A DNA stretch of 64,000 nt from Arenibacter troitsensis. GTDB taxonomy: Bacteria > Bacteroidota > Bacteroidia > Flavobacteriales > Flavobacteriaceae. The stretch covers positions 1 to 64,000 of the forward strand of contig NZ_FXAO01000012.1 of NCBI RefSeq assembly GCF_900177645.1, read 5' to 3'. A model generated the notes under the pieces. The model saw nothing but the letters and a program-made list of their open reading frames with translations, made no database searches and was not told where the DNA came from. The position numbers and the translations under genes are program-made. Of this stretch, positions 18,233 to 26,768 are shown piece by piece. How positions within the stretch are numbered: position 1 is the stretch's first letter; the number at the start of each line of letters is the position of its first letter.

Positions 18233-19513
18233 ATGTCTGTTTTGGAAAAATTATCTTCTAAAGATGCAATTGCATTGGAGGAAAAGTTCGGAGCGCACAA
18301 CTATCATCCCTTACCAGTAGTTTTAAGTAGGGGTGAAGGTGTTTTTGTTTGGGATGTTGAGAAAAGGAAATATTATGATTTTTTGTCGGCCTATTCAGCG
18401 GTAAATCAAGGCCATTGTCACCCTAAAATCGTTGGCGCCATGATACAACAGGCGCAAACACTAACCTTGACTTCCAGGGCGTTTTACAATAATATGCTAG
18501 GAAGATTTGAGAAGTTGGCTGCCGAAACATTTGGGTACAACAAGTTGTTACCCATGAATACGGGGGCGGAAGCGGTAGAAACAGCGCTTAAAATTTGTAG
18601 AAAATGGGCGTATGAGAAAAAAGGGCTTCCTGAAAATCAAGCTCAAATTATTGTTTGTGAAAATAATTTTCACGGCCGTACCACCACTATCATCTCGTTT
18701 TCCAACGATCCTGTGGCTCGTAAAAATTATGGACCTTTTACCGAAGGATTTATAAAGATTGAATATAATAACCTAAAGGCCTTGGAAGAGGTATTGGAAA
18801 ATAATAAAAATATTGCTGGATTCCTGGTAGAGCCCATACAAGGAGAAGCTGGAGTATATGTGCCTTCTGAAGACTATCTAGCCAAGGCGAAGGAGTTGTG
18901 TAAAAAGCATAATATACTTTTTATAGCAGATGAAGTGCAGACCGGTATAGCCCGTACAGGTAAATTATTGGCTACATGTGGTAATTGTAGCTGTCCGGAC
19001 AGGCACTGTAGTGGGACGCCAGAGGTGAAACCGGATATTTTAATTCTGGGAAAGGCGCTTTCAGGAGGGGCTTATCCAGTATCCGGAGTATTGGCCAATG
19101 ACGAAATCATGGAGGTTATAAAACCTGGTAGCCATGGTAGTACATTTGGAGGCAATCCCGTGGCAGCTGCAGTGGGCATAGCTGCCCTTGAGGTGGTAAA
19201 AGAGGAAGGGCTCGCCGAAAATGCCTATATATTGGGTGAGCTCTTTAGGGAAGAACTCAATAAGTTTATACCTAATTGTAATATTGTAAAGTCCGTTAGG
19301 GGTAAAGGATTGTTAAATGCCATCTTGATAAACGACACCGAAGATAGTTCAACTGCTTGGAATATTTGCTTGGCATTAAGGGATAACGGTCTTTTGGCGA
19401 AACCAACCCACGGAAATATAATCAGGTTCGCCCCTCCATTGGTAATGACCAAGGAACAACTTTTGGAATGTGTTGGCATTATAATTAAAACACTTAGGAT
19501 GTTTGAAAAGTAA
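18233..19513 (+). CDS. rocD: Ornithine--oxo-acid transaminase with a cysteine-rich insert
   Basis: A 426-residue class III PLP aminotransferase that moves the delta-amino group of ornithine to 2-oxoglutarate, giving glutamate semialdehyde and glutamate. Motifs are as expected: [33 protein letters not shown] and the PLP lysine Lys274 in LGKALSGG. Between the RTGK motif and the PLP lysine there is an insert with Cys249, Cys252, Cys254 and Cys259 ([18 protein letters not shown]), absent in the animal enzyme. It could hold a metal ion. The gene stands alone and ends at a strong terminator. Confidence 0.9.
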   Translation: MSVLEKLSSKDAIALEEKFGAHNYHPLPVVLSRGEGVFVWDVEKRKYYDFLSAYSAVNQGHCHPKIVGAMIQQAQTLTLTSRAFYNNMLGRFEKLAAETFGYNKLLPMNTGAEAVETALKICRKWAYEKKGLPENQAQIIVCENNFHGRTTTIISFSNDPVARKNYGPFTEGFIKIEYNNLKALEEVLENNKNIAGFLVEPIQGEAGVYVPSEDYLAKAKELCKKHNILFIADEVQTGIARTGKLLATCGNCSCPDRHCSGTPEVKPDILILGKALSGGAYPVSGVLANDEIMEVIKPGSHGSTFGGNPVAAAVGIAALEVVKEEGLAENAYILGELFREELNKFIPNCNIVKSVRGKGLLNAILINDTEDSSTAWNICLALRDNGLLAKPTHGNIIRFAPPLVMTKEQLLECVGIIIKTLRMFEK

Positions 19514-19535
19514 TACTCCCCTCATGAAAGAGATG

Positions 19536-19566
19536 ACCCGTTATTGATGCAATAACGGGTTTTTTA
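19536..19566 (+). terminator. Rho-independent terminator of rocD, possibly bidirectional
   Basis: ACCCGTTATT, a five-base loop and AATAACGGGT form a perfect 10-pair stem followed by a T-run. It lies between the end of rocD and the end of the convergent DUF2752 operon. Confidence 0.9.
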
Positions 19567-19977
19567 CTCTGGAGCCAAAAGGGTAAAGGGATAAAGATTG
19601 ATATTCCTTAAAATTGTAAACAGCGATATTAATATAAATAACACTATGGGTGTTTTAGGGTGATAGATGATATCCGGGAAGCTCTTTTTGTTTTTTAACG
19701 GAGTATAGCTACGTATCCAATGATAGGCAATCAATAAGAATGCAGGAATAAAGAGTAGGTTGTGTTTGGCCACACCCATGATATCCAAGTGGAGTAAGTC
19801 GTGTAATGCCCTTTGACTTCCACATCCAGTACAGTAATAGCCTGTAGCGGTAAAAAATGGACATTGGGGAAAATAGTAAGAATTACTGGGGTTATAAAAA
19901 AAATAAAGGAGTAGTATTCCAAAGAATACCACTCCAAAAACTATAACTCCCAATATTTTCTTTCGATTAGAAATCAC
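19564..19977 (-). CDS. DUF2752-family membrane protein (distal copy)
   Basis: A 137-residue protein with about three transmembrane segments. The DUF2752 signature YYCTGCGSQRALHDLLH is present near residue 45, a Cys-x2-Cys-Gly-x2-Arg box that is the only conserved polar feature of the family. Function unknown. Its start overlaps the upstream dispanin gene by 11 bases, so it is the last gene of a four-gene operon that also begins with a DUF2752 gene. Confidence 0.82.
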   Translation of the reverse strand: MISNRKKILGVIVFGVVFFGILLLYFFYNPSNSYYFPQCPFFTATGYYCTGCGSQRALHDLLHLDIMGVAKHNLLFIPAFLLIAYHWIRSYTPLKNKKSFPDIIYHPKTPIVLFILISLFTILRNINLYPFTLLAPE

Positions 19978-20251
19978 TACTGCTCATTAATCCTCCAAAA
20001 ATGGCTAGGCCAAAAAATGCAATATATAAAAGCCAAAACAAGCCGGCTATGGCTATACCAACAATGGCCCATGTCTTGGCATTTTTAGAAGCTCTCTCTG
20101 CCTGTTCAAAATTGCCAAGGGCATAAGCTTCATTCACTTTGGCCGCATTTACAATACTTACTATACCTGGGATAAGGCAACAAAAGACAGTGCTGATAAT
20201 TGCTAAAACCAAATAGTTGCTAGGTTTGGGACGGGTTTGGTTGTTTTCCAT
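19967..20251 (-). CDS. CD225/dispanin-family membrane protein
   Basis: A 94-residue protein with two hydrophobic segments and a short polar N-terminus. The pattern YLVLAIISTVFCCLIPGIVSIVNAAKV followed by a conserved loop (AYALGNFEQAERASKNAKTWA) is the CD225/dispanin fold, the family that contains the animal IFITM proteins. Two adjacent cysteines in the first segment are typical and could be lipid-modified, as in IFITM. The bacterial function is not established. It is the third gene of the membrane operon, 32 bases after the CCC-motif gene. Confidence 0.85.
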   Translation of the reverse strand: MENNQTRPKPSNYLVLAIISTVFCCLIPGIVSIVNAAKVNEAYALGNFEQAERASKNAKTWAIVGIAIAGLFWLLYIAFFGLAIFGGLMSSSDF

Positions 20252-20283
20252 AAAATATAAATTATTATTGATTGTACTAATGC

Positions 20284-20622
20284 TTATTCAAGGTTTTGGA
20301 AATAATCTTCCATTCTTTCCCTCATAAGTTCTTCGTTTTGTAGGGCATCCCAACCAATGATCGAGATGATCCATACAAAGAAGAAAATTACTAGAATATT
20401 CAAAACAATTCCTATAATCGATAAGGTTTTTCCCAATTTAACGTTGTTGTATCCTTCATACATACTGGGGTTTACTGCATATAAAATAGTGGCCTTTTTT
20501 GCTAAAACAAGGCCAATAATACCAAATATCAATCCAATGATTCCATAACAGCAGCACGTAACTATTGAAATAATCCCGAATACTAATATTAATGTTGCGT
20601 TAGGTAGTTTTTGTTGTTCCAT
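20284..20622 (-). CDS. CCC-motif membrane protein
   Basis: A 112-residue protein with two transmembrane segments and a run of three cysteines in the first (IVTCCCYGIIG), matching the small 'CCC motif membrane protein' family of Bacteroidetes. The layout, a polar N-terminus, a glycine-rich first helix, a basic loop and a second helix, is similar to the dispanin encoded next to it, so the two may be distantly related. Function unknown. It lies 9 bases downstream of the first DUF2752 gene. Confidence 0.8.
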   Translation of the reverse strand: MEQQKLPNATLILVFGIISIVTCCCYGIIGLIFGIIGLVLAKKATILYAVNPSMYEGYNNVKLGKTLSIIGIVLNILVIFFFVWIISIIGWDALQNEELMRERMEDYFQNLE

Positions 20623-20631
20623 AATTCTTTA

Positions 20632-20934
20632 TTAATGTATTAGATGAATCATTTTGTAAATATAACTTACAATGATGATTCCAGCGTTTAGATATAAAAG
20701 GTAAATTTTGATTTTGAAAGAATTTTTGATATCGAATACCAGTGTGGCTCCAATGAAGCCTATAAGAAGTATTATGGTGTAGATGGCCGGATATATCTTC
20801 AGGGCTTCTATAAAATTGCCATCCAGCAAATAGGAAATAGACCGTTGAATTCCACATCCGGGACACTCAATTCCAAATATCTGCTTGTTCATACAAGGCA
20901 GCATATAATTTTCCAGTTCCAAGAGAATTGCCAT
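20632..20934 (-). CDS. DUF2752-family membrane protein (proximal copy)
   Basis: A 100-residue protein with two or three transmembrane segments and the DUF2752 box ECPGCGIQRSISYLL near residue 25. It is shorter than the copy at the other end of the operon and only distantly related to it. It is the first gene of the four-gene unit; a 59-base gap separates it from the divergent membrane protein gene. Function unknown. Confidence 0.8.
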   Translation of the reverse strand: MAILLELENYMLPCMNKQIFGIECPGCGIQRSISYLLDGNFIEALKIYPAIYTIILLIGFIGATLVFDIKNSFKIKIYLLYLNAGIIIVSYIYKMIHLIH

Positions 20935-20993
20935 CAGGATTTTTTAAAGGACCAATATAATTCTTTACCGAAAATTACTATTATTTTTGGGCA

Positions 20994-21191
20994 ATGAAAA
21001 CAAAACGGACTTTTTATTTGGTATTGATTATTGTGGGAGCCGCAATTGCGGGGTTGGGAGACCGTATTATGCACGAGGAATATGCTTTGAGTATTGGGAT
21101 TGTAATTTTAATGTTCGGGCTGTACAAGACCACACAATTGTGGAGTATAGATCAACAAGGGGATCAGGATAACGACAAAGAAAGGAACTAA
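20994..21191 (+). CDS. Small membrane protein upstream of the Smr gene
   Basis: A 65-residue protein with two hydrophobic segments (about 7 to 22 and 33 to 48) and an acidic, hydrophilic tail (IDQQGDQDNDKERN). Its stop overlaps the next start as TAATG, so the two are translated together. I do not recognise a family. The overlap with a Smr gene suggests co-transcription rather than a known joint function. Confidence 0.65.
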   Translation: MKTKRTFYLVLIIVGAAIAGLGDRIMHEEYALSIGIVILMFGLYKTTQLWSIDQQGDQDNDKERN

Positions 21192-21739
21192 TGGATTTTA
21201 AGGTAGGAGATCAAGTTGAAGCCATCGATGATATTGTTCAAGGGGTTATTGTAAAAATAAGTGATGGGCAAATTACAGTGGAAAGTAATGATGGGTTCCT
21301 ATTGAAATATACGGCAGCTGAATTGTTGAAAGTTAGCGGTTCCAATGCTATAAAAGTATCCAATTATGAGGTAGCCAAAATAAAGGCGGAAAAAGAAGTG
21401 CCAAAGAATAGGCATAGGAGTAAATTAAGGGGCAAGGAGCGATATGCCCCGCAGATGGAAGTTGACCTACATATAGATAAGTTAACGCCTTCATCAAAAG
21501 GAATGACCAATTTTGAAATATTGAACCTTCAACTTGATACGGCCAAACGTCAATTGGATTTTGCTATTCGAAAAAAAATACAAAAGGTTGTATTTATTCA
21601 CGGTGTTGGTGAAGGTATTTTAAAAGAAGAACTACATTATCTTTTTAAACGGTACGAAAACGCAAAGTTTTATGATGCCGACTATCAGAAATACGGTATG
21701 GGGGCTACTGAAGTTTATTTTTTTCAGAACACTCCATAA
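21191..21739 (+). CDS. DUF2027/Smr-domain protein
   Basis: A 182-residue soluble protein. The C-terminal half (about 95 to 180) is a Smr domain, a nuclease-like fold named after the MutS2 C-terminus, with VDLHI and the HGVGEGILKEEL motif. The N-terminal part (VGDQVEAIDDIVQGVIVKI) is a small beta-barrel-like DUF2027 region typical of Bacteroidetes Smr proteins. RNA or DNA cleavage is plausible from the family but the target is unknown. It ends one base before the convergent lipoprotein gene, with no terminator between them. Confidence 0.85.
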   Translation: MDFKVGDQVEAIDDIVQGVIVKISDGQITVESNDGFLLKYTAAELLKVSGSNAIKVSNYEVAKIKAEKEVPKNRHRSKLRGKERYAPQMEVDLHIDKLTPSSKGMTNFEILNLQLDTAKRQLDFAIRKKIQKVVFIHGVGEGILKEELHYLFKRYENAKFYDADYQKYGMGATEVYFFQNTP

Positions 21740-22249
21740 TTAATTGGTGGTCACCGTTCCAAAATCGTTGATGCTCAAATCGGTTATCCGCTGATTGTTG
21801 GAGGCATTGATAAATGTAATCTCACTTAGCCTTATGGTGTGTTCATAAGTGGTGGTGTCACCATCAACAACCGCTGTGGAGGTTATGAGTACTAAACCGC
21901 TCTCGGCTTCAATTTCCTCCACAACCGTAGGTTCGGTTGTAGGGATAAGATCACAAAAATAATCACTGGAAACATCATCGGAAAAATCCCGATAGGTGAG
22001 GGTAGTGCTATTAGAAATAGGATATTCAACCTCTCCGTCCGATGCTTCATTCTTAAGTGTTCCACTTGCCAAGGTGAGAATTAGAGCTTCATTACCGTTA
22101 ATTTTGAAGAATAAAGTGGTGCTGGTCGTAACTGAAGTGTCACAGTAATCAATTGCAATATCGTCAAAGTCGATAGTCTCTATGGTTAAATCCCCATCAT
22201 CACATGAGTAAAGGGTTAAGCACAAAAGGAAAGTCAAGAGATTTTTCAT
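21740..22249 (-). CDS. Hypothetical lipoprotein
   Basis: A 169-residue lipoprotein: signal peptide ending LTLYSC with the lipidated cysteine at residue 16, followed by the acidic stretch DDGD. The rest is rich in Thr, Ser, Glu and Asp and poor in Lys, with no motif I can name. It stands alone between the convergent Smr gene and the divergent cysteine desulfurase. Function unknown. Confidence 0.72.
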   Translation of the reverse strand: MKNLLTFLLCLTLYSCDDGDLTIETIDFDDIAIDYCDTSVTTSTTLFFKINGNEALILTLASGTLKNEASDGEVEYPISNSTTLTYRDFSDDVSSDYFCDLIPTTEPTVVEEIEAESGLVLITSTAVVDGDTTTYEHTIRLSEITFINASNNQRITDLSINDFGTVTTN

Positions 22250-22340
22250 GCCTCAAATTTAATCGAAATATAAGTTATAATCCTAGAGGTTTATAAGCAT
22301 TTTACAGGAAATTAACTTTATTTCAAGTAATTTTGGCAAT

Positions 22341-22359
22341 CTTCCCGGGAGTTGGGAAG
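22341..22359 (+). other. Hairpin in the cysteine desulfurase leader
   Basis: CTTCCC and GGGAAG pair around a seven-base loop, 25 bases before the start codon at 22384 and just downstream of a TAATTTTG -7-like box at 22328-22335. It may stabilise or regulate the leader, or be an operator. Confidence 0.3.
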
Positions 22360-22383
22360 GTCTTTAATTTGATTTAATTTTTA

Positions 22384-23532
22384 ATGAAAAAGGTTTATTT
22401 GGATAGTGCCGCAACCACTCAGGTAAGACCGGAGGTTATAGCAAAAATGCAAGATGCCTTGGCAGGTTGCTACGGTAATCCATCTTCTTCCCATGGTTTT
22501 GGAAGGACAGCTAAAACAGCTATTGAAAAAGCAAGAAAAACCATAGCTAAGTACTTAAATGCCCACCCAGCGGAGATAATCTTTACTTCGGGAGGGACCG
22601 AAGCGGACAATATGATCCTTAGGAGTAGTGTACGTGATCTTGGAGTGGAAACCCTCATTACATCCAAGATAGAACATCATGCCGTATTGCATACGGCCGA
22701 GGCGCTTGCCAAGGAATATGATATTCAACTTTGGTTTGTGGATTTGGATAGCGACGGTAATCCAGATCTTGACCACTTGGAGTCGCTACTGAAGAAGGAT
22801 GGAAGTAAGAAATTAGTGAGTTTAATGCACGTAAACAATGAAATAGGGAATATTACGGACATATCGGCCGTTGGAAAACTTTGTATGGAAAATGATGCCT
22901 TATTTCATTCGGATACGGTACAGTCCATTGGACATTTCCCATGGGATGTACAGAAAACCAATGCCCATTTCCTGACTGCTGCGGCCCATAAATTTCATGG
23001 TCCCAAAGGGGTTGGGTTTGCCTATATTAAAAGAAACGCAGGGTTAAAACCCTTAATCTTTGGAGGGTCCCAAGAACGCGGATTTAGGGCAGGAACTGAG
23101 CCGTATCACAATATTGTGGGTTTGGAAGAGGCTTTTAAGGCCGCCTATGATAACTTGGAGGAGGAACGGAATTATGTGACGGAACTAAAAAGATATTTTA
23201 TAGAAAAAGTATCCAAGGCCATTCCTGATGTGGCTTTTAATGGCCTTTCCGGGGATATGGAGGGAGGTACCTATACACTTGTGAATGTGCGCCTCCCTTT
23301 TGATCCGGAAAAAGCGCTGATGTTGTTGTTTCATTTGGATCTAAAAGGTATAGCCTGTTCCAAAGGTAGTGCATGTCAGTCCGGTAGCGATATTGGATCG
23401 CATGTGCTTACGGAAATACTTTCCAATGAAGACATGGAAAAACCTTCTTTGCGATTTTCGTTCTCAAAATATAATACCAAAGAGGAATTGGATTACGTTG
23501 TTGAGGTGCTACGTGAATTTGGTTGCGATTAG
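22384..23532 (+). CDS. Cysteine desulfurase (NifS/IscS family)
   Basis: A 382-residue class V PLP aminotransferase that takes sulfur from cysteine to form an enzyme persulfide, used for iron-sulfur clusters and thio-modified tRNA. The PLP lysine is Lys203 (AAHKFHGPKG), the substrate histidine region is KIEHHAVLH, and the sulfur-carrying cysteine is Cys331 in GSACQSGS. The loop around Cys331 is the longer form of the IscS/NifS class. It stands alone rather than in an isc or suf operon, so whether it is a housekeeping or specialised enzyme is open. Confidence 0.88.
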   Translation: MKKVYLDSAATTQVRPEVIAKMQDALAGCYGNPSSSHGFGRTAKTAIEKARKTIAKYLNAHPAEIIFTSGGTEADNMILRSSVRDLGVETLITSKIEHHAVLHTAEALAKEYDIQLWFVDLDSDGNPDLDHLESLLKKDGSKKLVSLMHVNNEIGNITDISAVGKLCMENDALFHSDTVQSIGHFPWDVQKTNAHFLTAAAHKFHGPKGVGFAYIKRNAGLKPLIFGGSQERGFRAGTEPYHNIVGLEEAFKAAYDNLEEERNYVTELKRYFIEKVSKAIPDVAFNGLSGDMEGGTYTLVNVRLPFDPEKALMLLFHLDLKGIACSKGSACQSGSDIGSHVLTEILSNEDMEKPSLRFSFSKYNTKEELDYVVEVLREFGCD

Positions 23533-24182
23533 TCCTTTTTTCGGTCCCTTGGGCGCTCCCTGTCGTAAGGAAATTTCCTGGAAGCCAATTTCATCATCAG
23601 ATCGATGAGGTCTGTGGTATTCTTGCCCGATTTCTTATTGATTTGCTTTTCGTATTTCCAGAGTAATTTACCGGTTTTACCGTCACTTATTTTAACTCCT
23701 ATTCGGCCATAATCGGCATCGCCGTTGATGTAATCCAGAAGGCTAAATTCTGTTGGGACACCCTTGGATAGCAGCACGTTTAAGTCTAAAGTACCACTAA
23801 TTATGCCATCAACTTCCAAAATTTGAGCTAGTTCCTTTACACTATAAACATCAATGTTATCGTACGATATACCATTTTGTTTCAGGATAGCATTGGTGTT
23901 TTTTATATTCTGAAACTCAACGGAAAATTTCTTTTTCTTTTTTCTTTTGGAAAAATAAGTTTCTAGGGCGTCCTGTACTGCGTAGCCTTCCTTCTTTTCA
24001 AGATCTTTTAATTCTTCGCCGGATATTTCATCCTCAAGTTCCAAATTGGTCAAAAATGGGATAATGGCCAAATTACTGTGATCTTGGCTCAAATCATCAA
24101 ACTTTTCACTTTCATAAATGTTCTTTTGGGCGGATGCACCAAGGAAACTAAGGGTGAATATAATAATAAGAATATTTTTCAT
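23529..24182 (-). CDS. Secreted protein of unknown function
   Basis: A 217-residue protein with a signal peptide ending GASAQK. The middle (LAQILEVDGIISGTLDLNV, then KISDGKTGKLLWKYEKQ) recalls the alpha/beta fold of CsgG- and GNA1162-like periplasmic proteins, but the likeness is weak. The C-terminus is very basic (RERPRDRKKD). It overlaps the end of the convergent cysteine desulfurase by 4 bases. I do not assign a function. Confidence 0.65.
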   Translation of the reverse strand: MKNILIIIFTLSFLGASAQKNIYESEKFDDLSQDHSNLAIIPFLTNLELEDEISGEELKDLEKKEGYAVQDALETYFSKRKKKKKFSVEFQNIKNTNAILKQNGISYDNIDVYSVKELAQILEVDGIISGTLDLNVLLSKGVPTEFSLLDYINGDADYGRIGVKISDGKTGKLLWKYEKQINKKSGKNTTDLIDLMMKLASRKFPYDRERPRDRKKD

Positions 24183-24295
24183 TTACTGCTTTTTGTTCTT
24201 TTTGTACGGCACATTGGCTGTTGATACATCCAGGGAAAATCAAATATGTTATTGCCCCGTGCGCTTGCCCATTTTAAGGTTAACTAAGGTCATTT

Positions 24296-26764
24296 CTAAA
24301 AACGCATCTCAATTTTAATATTAAGGATACGGCCGGTCATAAAATTGGGTACGGCAAATTGTTGTGCGTTTACTAAATCCCTCACCCATGTGTTGGTTAT
24401 GGAATTTTGATTGTTAAATAAATTAAATATTTCAAAGCCGCCACTCAGATCCTTAAAAATCCGTAAAAAGGCATTTTTGTCATTGGATTTATTGGCTCCC
24501 ACAAAAATATAGGAAATTCCTAAATCTGCACGCTTATAATCCCTTAATCTATTTTGATACAGGTAGGGATCGGTATAGCTAGGGGAACCTCCGGGCAGGC
24601 CTGTGTTGTAAACCAGGTTTAAGTACATTTTAAGGTCCGGTACCTCTGGCATGTAGTCCTGAAAGAGAATGCCTACTTGTAAACGCTGATCCGTTGGCCT
24701 CGAAATATATCCCCTTTCATTAATGTTCTCTTCTGTTTTAAGGTAGCCTAAACTAAACCATGACTCCGTACCGGGAACAAAGGCGCCGGTTAGCCTTAAT
24801 TCAGCCCCGTATGCGTAGGCTTTTGCATTGTTTTGGGCCGCATATCTTATACGGACATCCTCCAAGGTATAGGGATTAACGTGGGTCATTTTTTTCCAAT
24901 AGGCTTCACCGATCAATGTAAAGGGCCGTTGCCACATTTTAAAGCTGTACTGGTTTCCAAATACAATATGATAGGATTTTTGGGCTTCCACTTCAGGATG
25001 AACAGTGCCATTGTTATCCCTTAATTCCCTGTATAGTGGGGGTTGTTGGTAGACTCCCCCAGAGAGTCTGAACAACATATCTTTGCTCCAATTTGGTTTA
25101 ATTGAAAATTGGGCCCTGGGACTAAATATAGTATGTGCACTGTTTTTCAGGTCATTGCCCTTTACGGCCCAATGGCTGACCCTGGCTCCTATGTTATAAT
25201 AAATGCTATGCTGCTTCCAAATTCTTCTTTGGCTGTATTGTGCAAATCCGGAGACTTTATGGGAGCTTACGGTATTTCTGGCAAAAATACCCTCATACGG
25301 CAGCAGGGGCGCTTCAAAGGGTATTTCGGGTTCATTGCGATTATAACCAGAATTGGGAGGGCGTACCATGTATCCTAAAGAATCCAAGAATTCCGATTCC
25401 CTAATTTGGTCCCTAATATCGGTATGTTCATATTTAAGTCCCCATGAAATGGCCTTCCCATCCTTGCTATGAATGCCTTTATGTTCTAAGTTAAAGATTT
25501 TTGCATCCAGATCGTTCCTGGCTCTATTATATTGTGTGGCCAATCCATTAAACGAGGTAGGTTCACCTAAAAGATCGTTATCAAGATCAGCGTTTAACTC
25601 ACTAAGCCGGTATTGTGATATTACATCGGAATATTCTTGTTCCCTATTAAAATATAGGGAGGAAATGAATTTTAAAGTGATTTTGTCATTTACTTGATAT
25701 TCTGCTTTAAGGGCGTTTAGGTTGGTCCTATACTGGTTTTTTTCACTTCCTGAATAATAGACCGTCAAAGTTTTTATATCGTTCAGTGTTCCAAAATTGG
25801 TCTGTCTGGTAAAAGGCTGATTCCTGTAATTGTTGATCGAAATATTTCCCAGATAGCTAATTCGAAATTTGTTGGAAAATAGGTAGGTGGTATATTGTTG
25901 AATATCAAAAAAGGAGGGGTCGTAATTGCCGCTGGTGTTCTGGCTATTTACAAGGAGGCTGTTGTCCCTGGACCTGATGCTGCTTAAGGAAGATAATTTC
26001 TTGTTTTTGGATACACTTTCCAAGGTTGTCGAAGTACCTAGACGGGTCGCATTTATTTTAAGTCCAAAGGAAACAGGTGTTTTATAGGTGATATCCAAAA
26101 CAGAGGCAAGTTTGTCCCCATATTTGGCTTGAAAACCTCCTGCGGAAAATTGCAGGTTTCCCACCATATCGCTATTAACAAAACTTAGGCCTTCCTGTTG
26201 TCCGGAGCGTATTAGAAAGGGCCTATAAATCTCTATGTCATTGACATACACTAAGTTTTCATCAAAATTGCCCCCCCTTACCATGTACTGGGTACTGAGC
26301 TCATTGTTGGAGGATACACCGGGCAAAAGCTTTAAGATGTTCTCCACCCCCGAATTAGGTCCTGGAATATTTCGCACAATATCTGATGAAATAGTTGTAA
26401 TACCCTCGGCGTGCCTACTGCCCACAGGTGTTACAACAACTTCTGCTATACGTATTGCCTCATTTTTTAAAATCGGGTAAAATTCATAATTCTCATTGGT
26501 ATTGAGAATGAGATCTTTCAGTACTAGTTTTTGGTTACCTAAATGTGAAAAAGTTATAGTTGTTTCTTGGTCCGCTATAATTTCCAATATATAAAACCCA
26601 TTTATATCGGAGAAAGTTCCTTGTTTTTTGGATTCAATATGAACATTGGGCAAGGGCTTTTCATTCTCGTCAAAAACCACTCCGGTTATCGTAGCCGTTT
26701 GTGCCTCTAGAAGAGTTGCCGAAAAATTTAAAACGACAAAAAAATATAGCTTAAAAAGTCTCAA
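24296..26764 (-). CDS. TonB-dependent receptor with carboxypeptidase-like N-terminal domain
   Basis: An 822-residue outer-membrane receptor. I place the start at TTG 26764, four bases after the stop of the M23 peptidase gene: it gives a signal peptide (MRLFKLYFFVVLNFSATLLEAQ), whereas the ATG at 26815 lies inside the upstream gene. An N-terminal carboxypeptidase-regulatory-like domain (about 22 to 105) is followed by a plug (about 120 to 215, NIPGPNSGVENILKLLPGV) and a barrel ending in an aromatic residue (IEMRF). The ligand is unknown and no SusD partner is present. Confidence 0.85.
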   Translation of the reverse strand: MRLFKLYFFVVLNFSATLLEAQTATITGVVFDENEKPLPNVHIESKKQGTFSDINGFYILEIIADQETTITFSHLGNQKLVLKDLILNTNENYEFYPILKNEAIRIAEVVVTPVGSRHAEGITTISSDIVRNIPGPNSGVENILKLLPGVSSNNELSTQYMVRGGNFDENLVYVNDIEIYRPFLIRSGQQEGLSFVNSDMVGNLQFSAGGFQAKYGDKLASVLDITYKTPVSFGLKINATRLGTSTTLESVSKNKKLSSLSSIRSRDNSLLVNSQNTSGNYDPSFFDIQQYTTYLFSNKFRISYLGNISINNYRNQPFTRQTNFGTLNDIKTLTVYYSGSEKNQYRTNLNALKAEYQVNDKITLKFISSLYFNREQEYSDVISQYRLSELNADLDNDLLGEPTSFNGLATQYNRARNDLDAKIFNLEHKGIHSKDGKAISWGLKYEHTDIRDQIRESEFLDSLGYMVRPPNSGYNRNEPEIPFEAPLLPYEGIFARNTVSSHKVSGFAQYSQRRIWKQHSIYYNIGARVSHWAVKGNDLKNSAHTIFSPRAQFSIKPNWSKDMLFRLSGGVYQQPPLYRELRDNNGTVHPEVEAQKSYHIVFGNQYSFKMWQRPFTLIGEAYWKKMTHVNPYTLEDVRIRYAAQNNAKAYAYGAELRLTGAFVPGTESWFSLGYLKTEENINERGYISRPTDQRLQVGILFQDYMPEVPDLKMYLNLVYNTGLPGGSPSYTDPYLYQNRLRDYKRADLGISYIFVGANKSNDKNAFLRIFKDLSGGFEIFNLFNNQNSITNTWVRDLVNAQQFAVPNFMTGRILNIKIEMRF

Positions 26765-26768
26765 TGTT

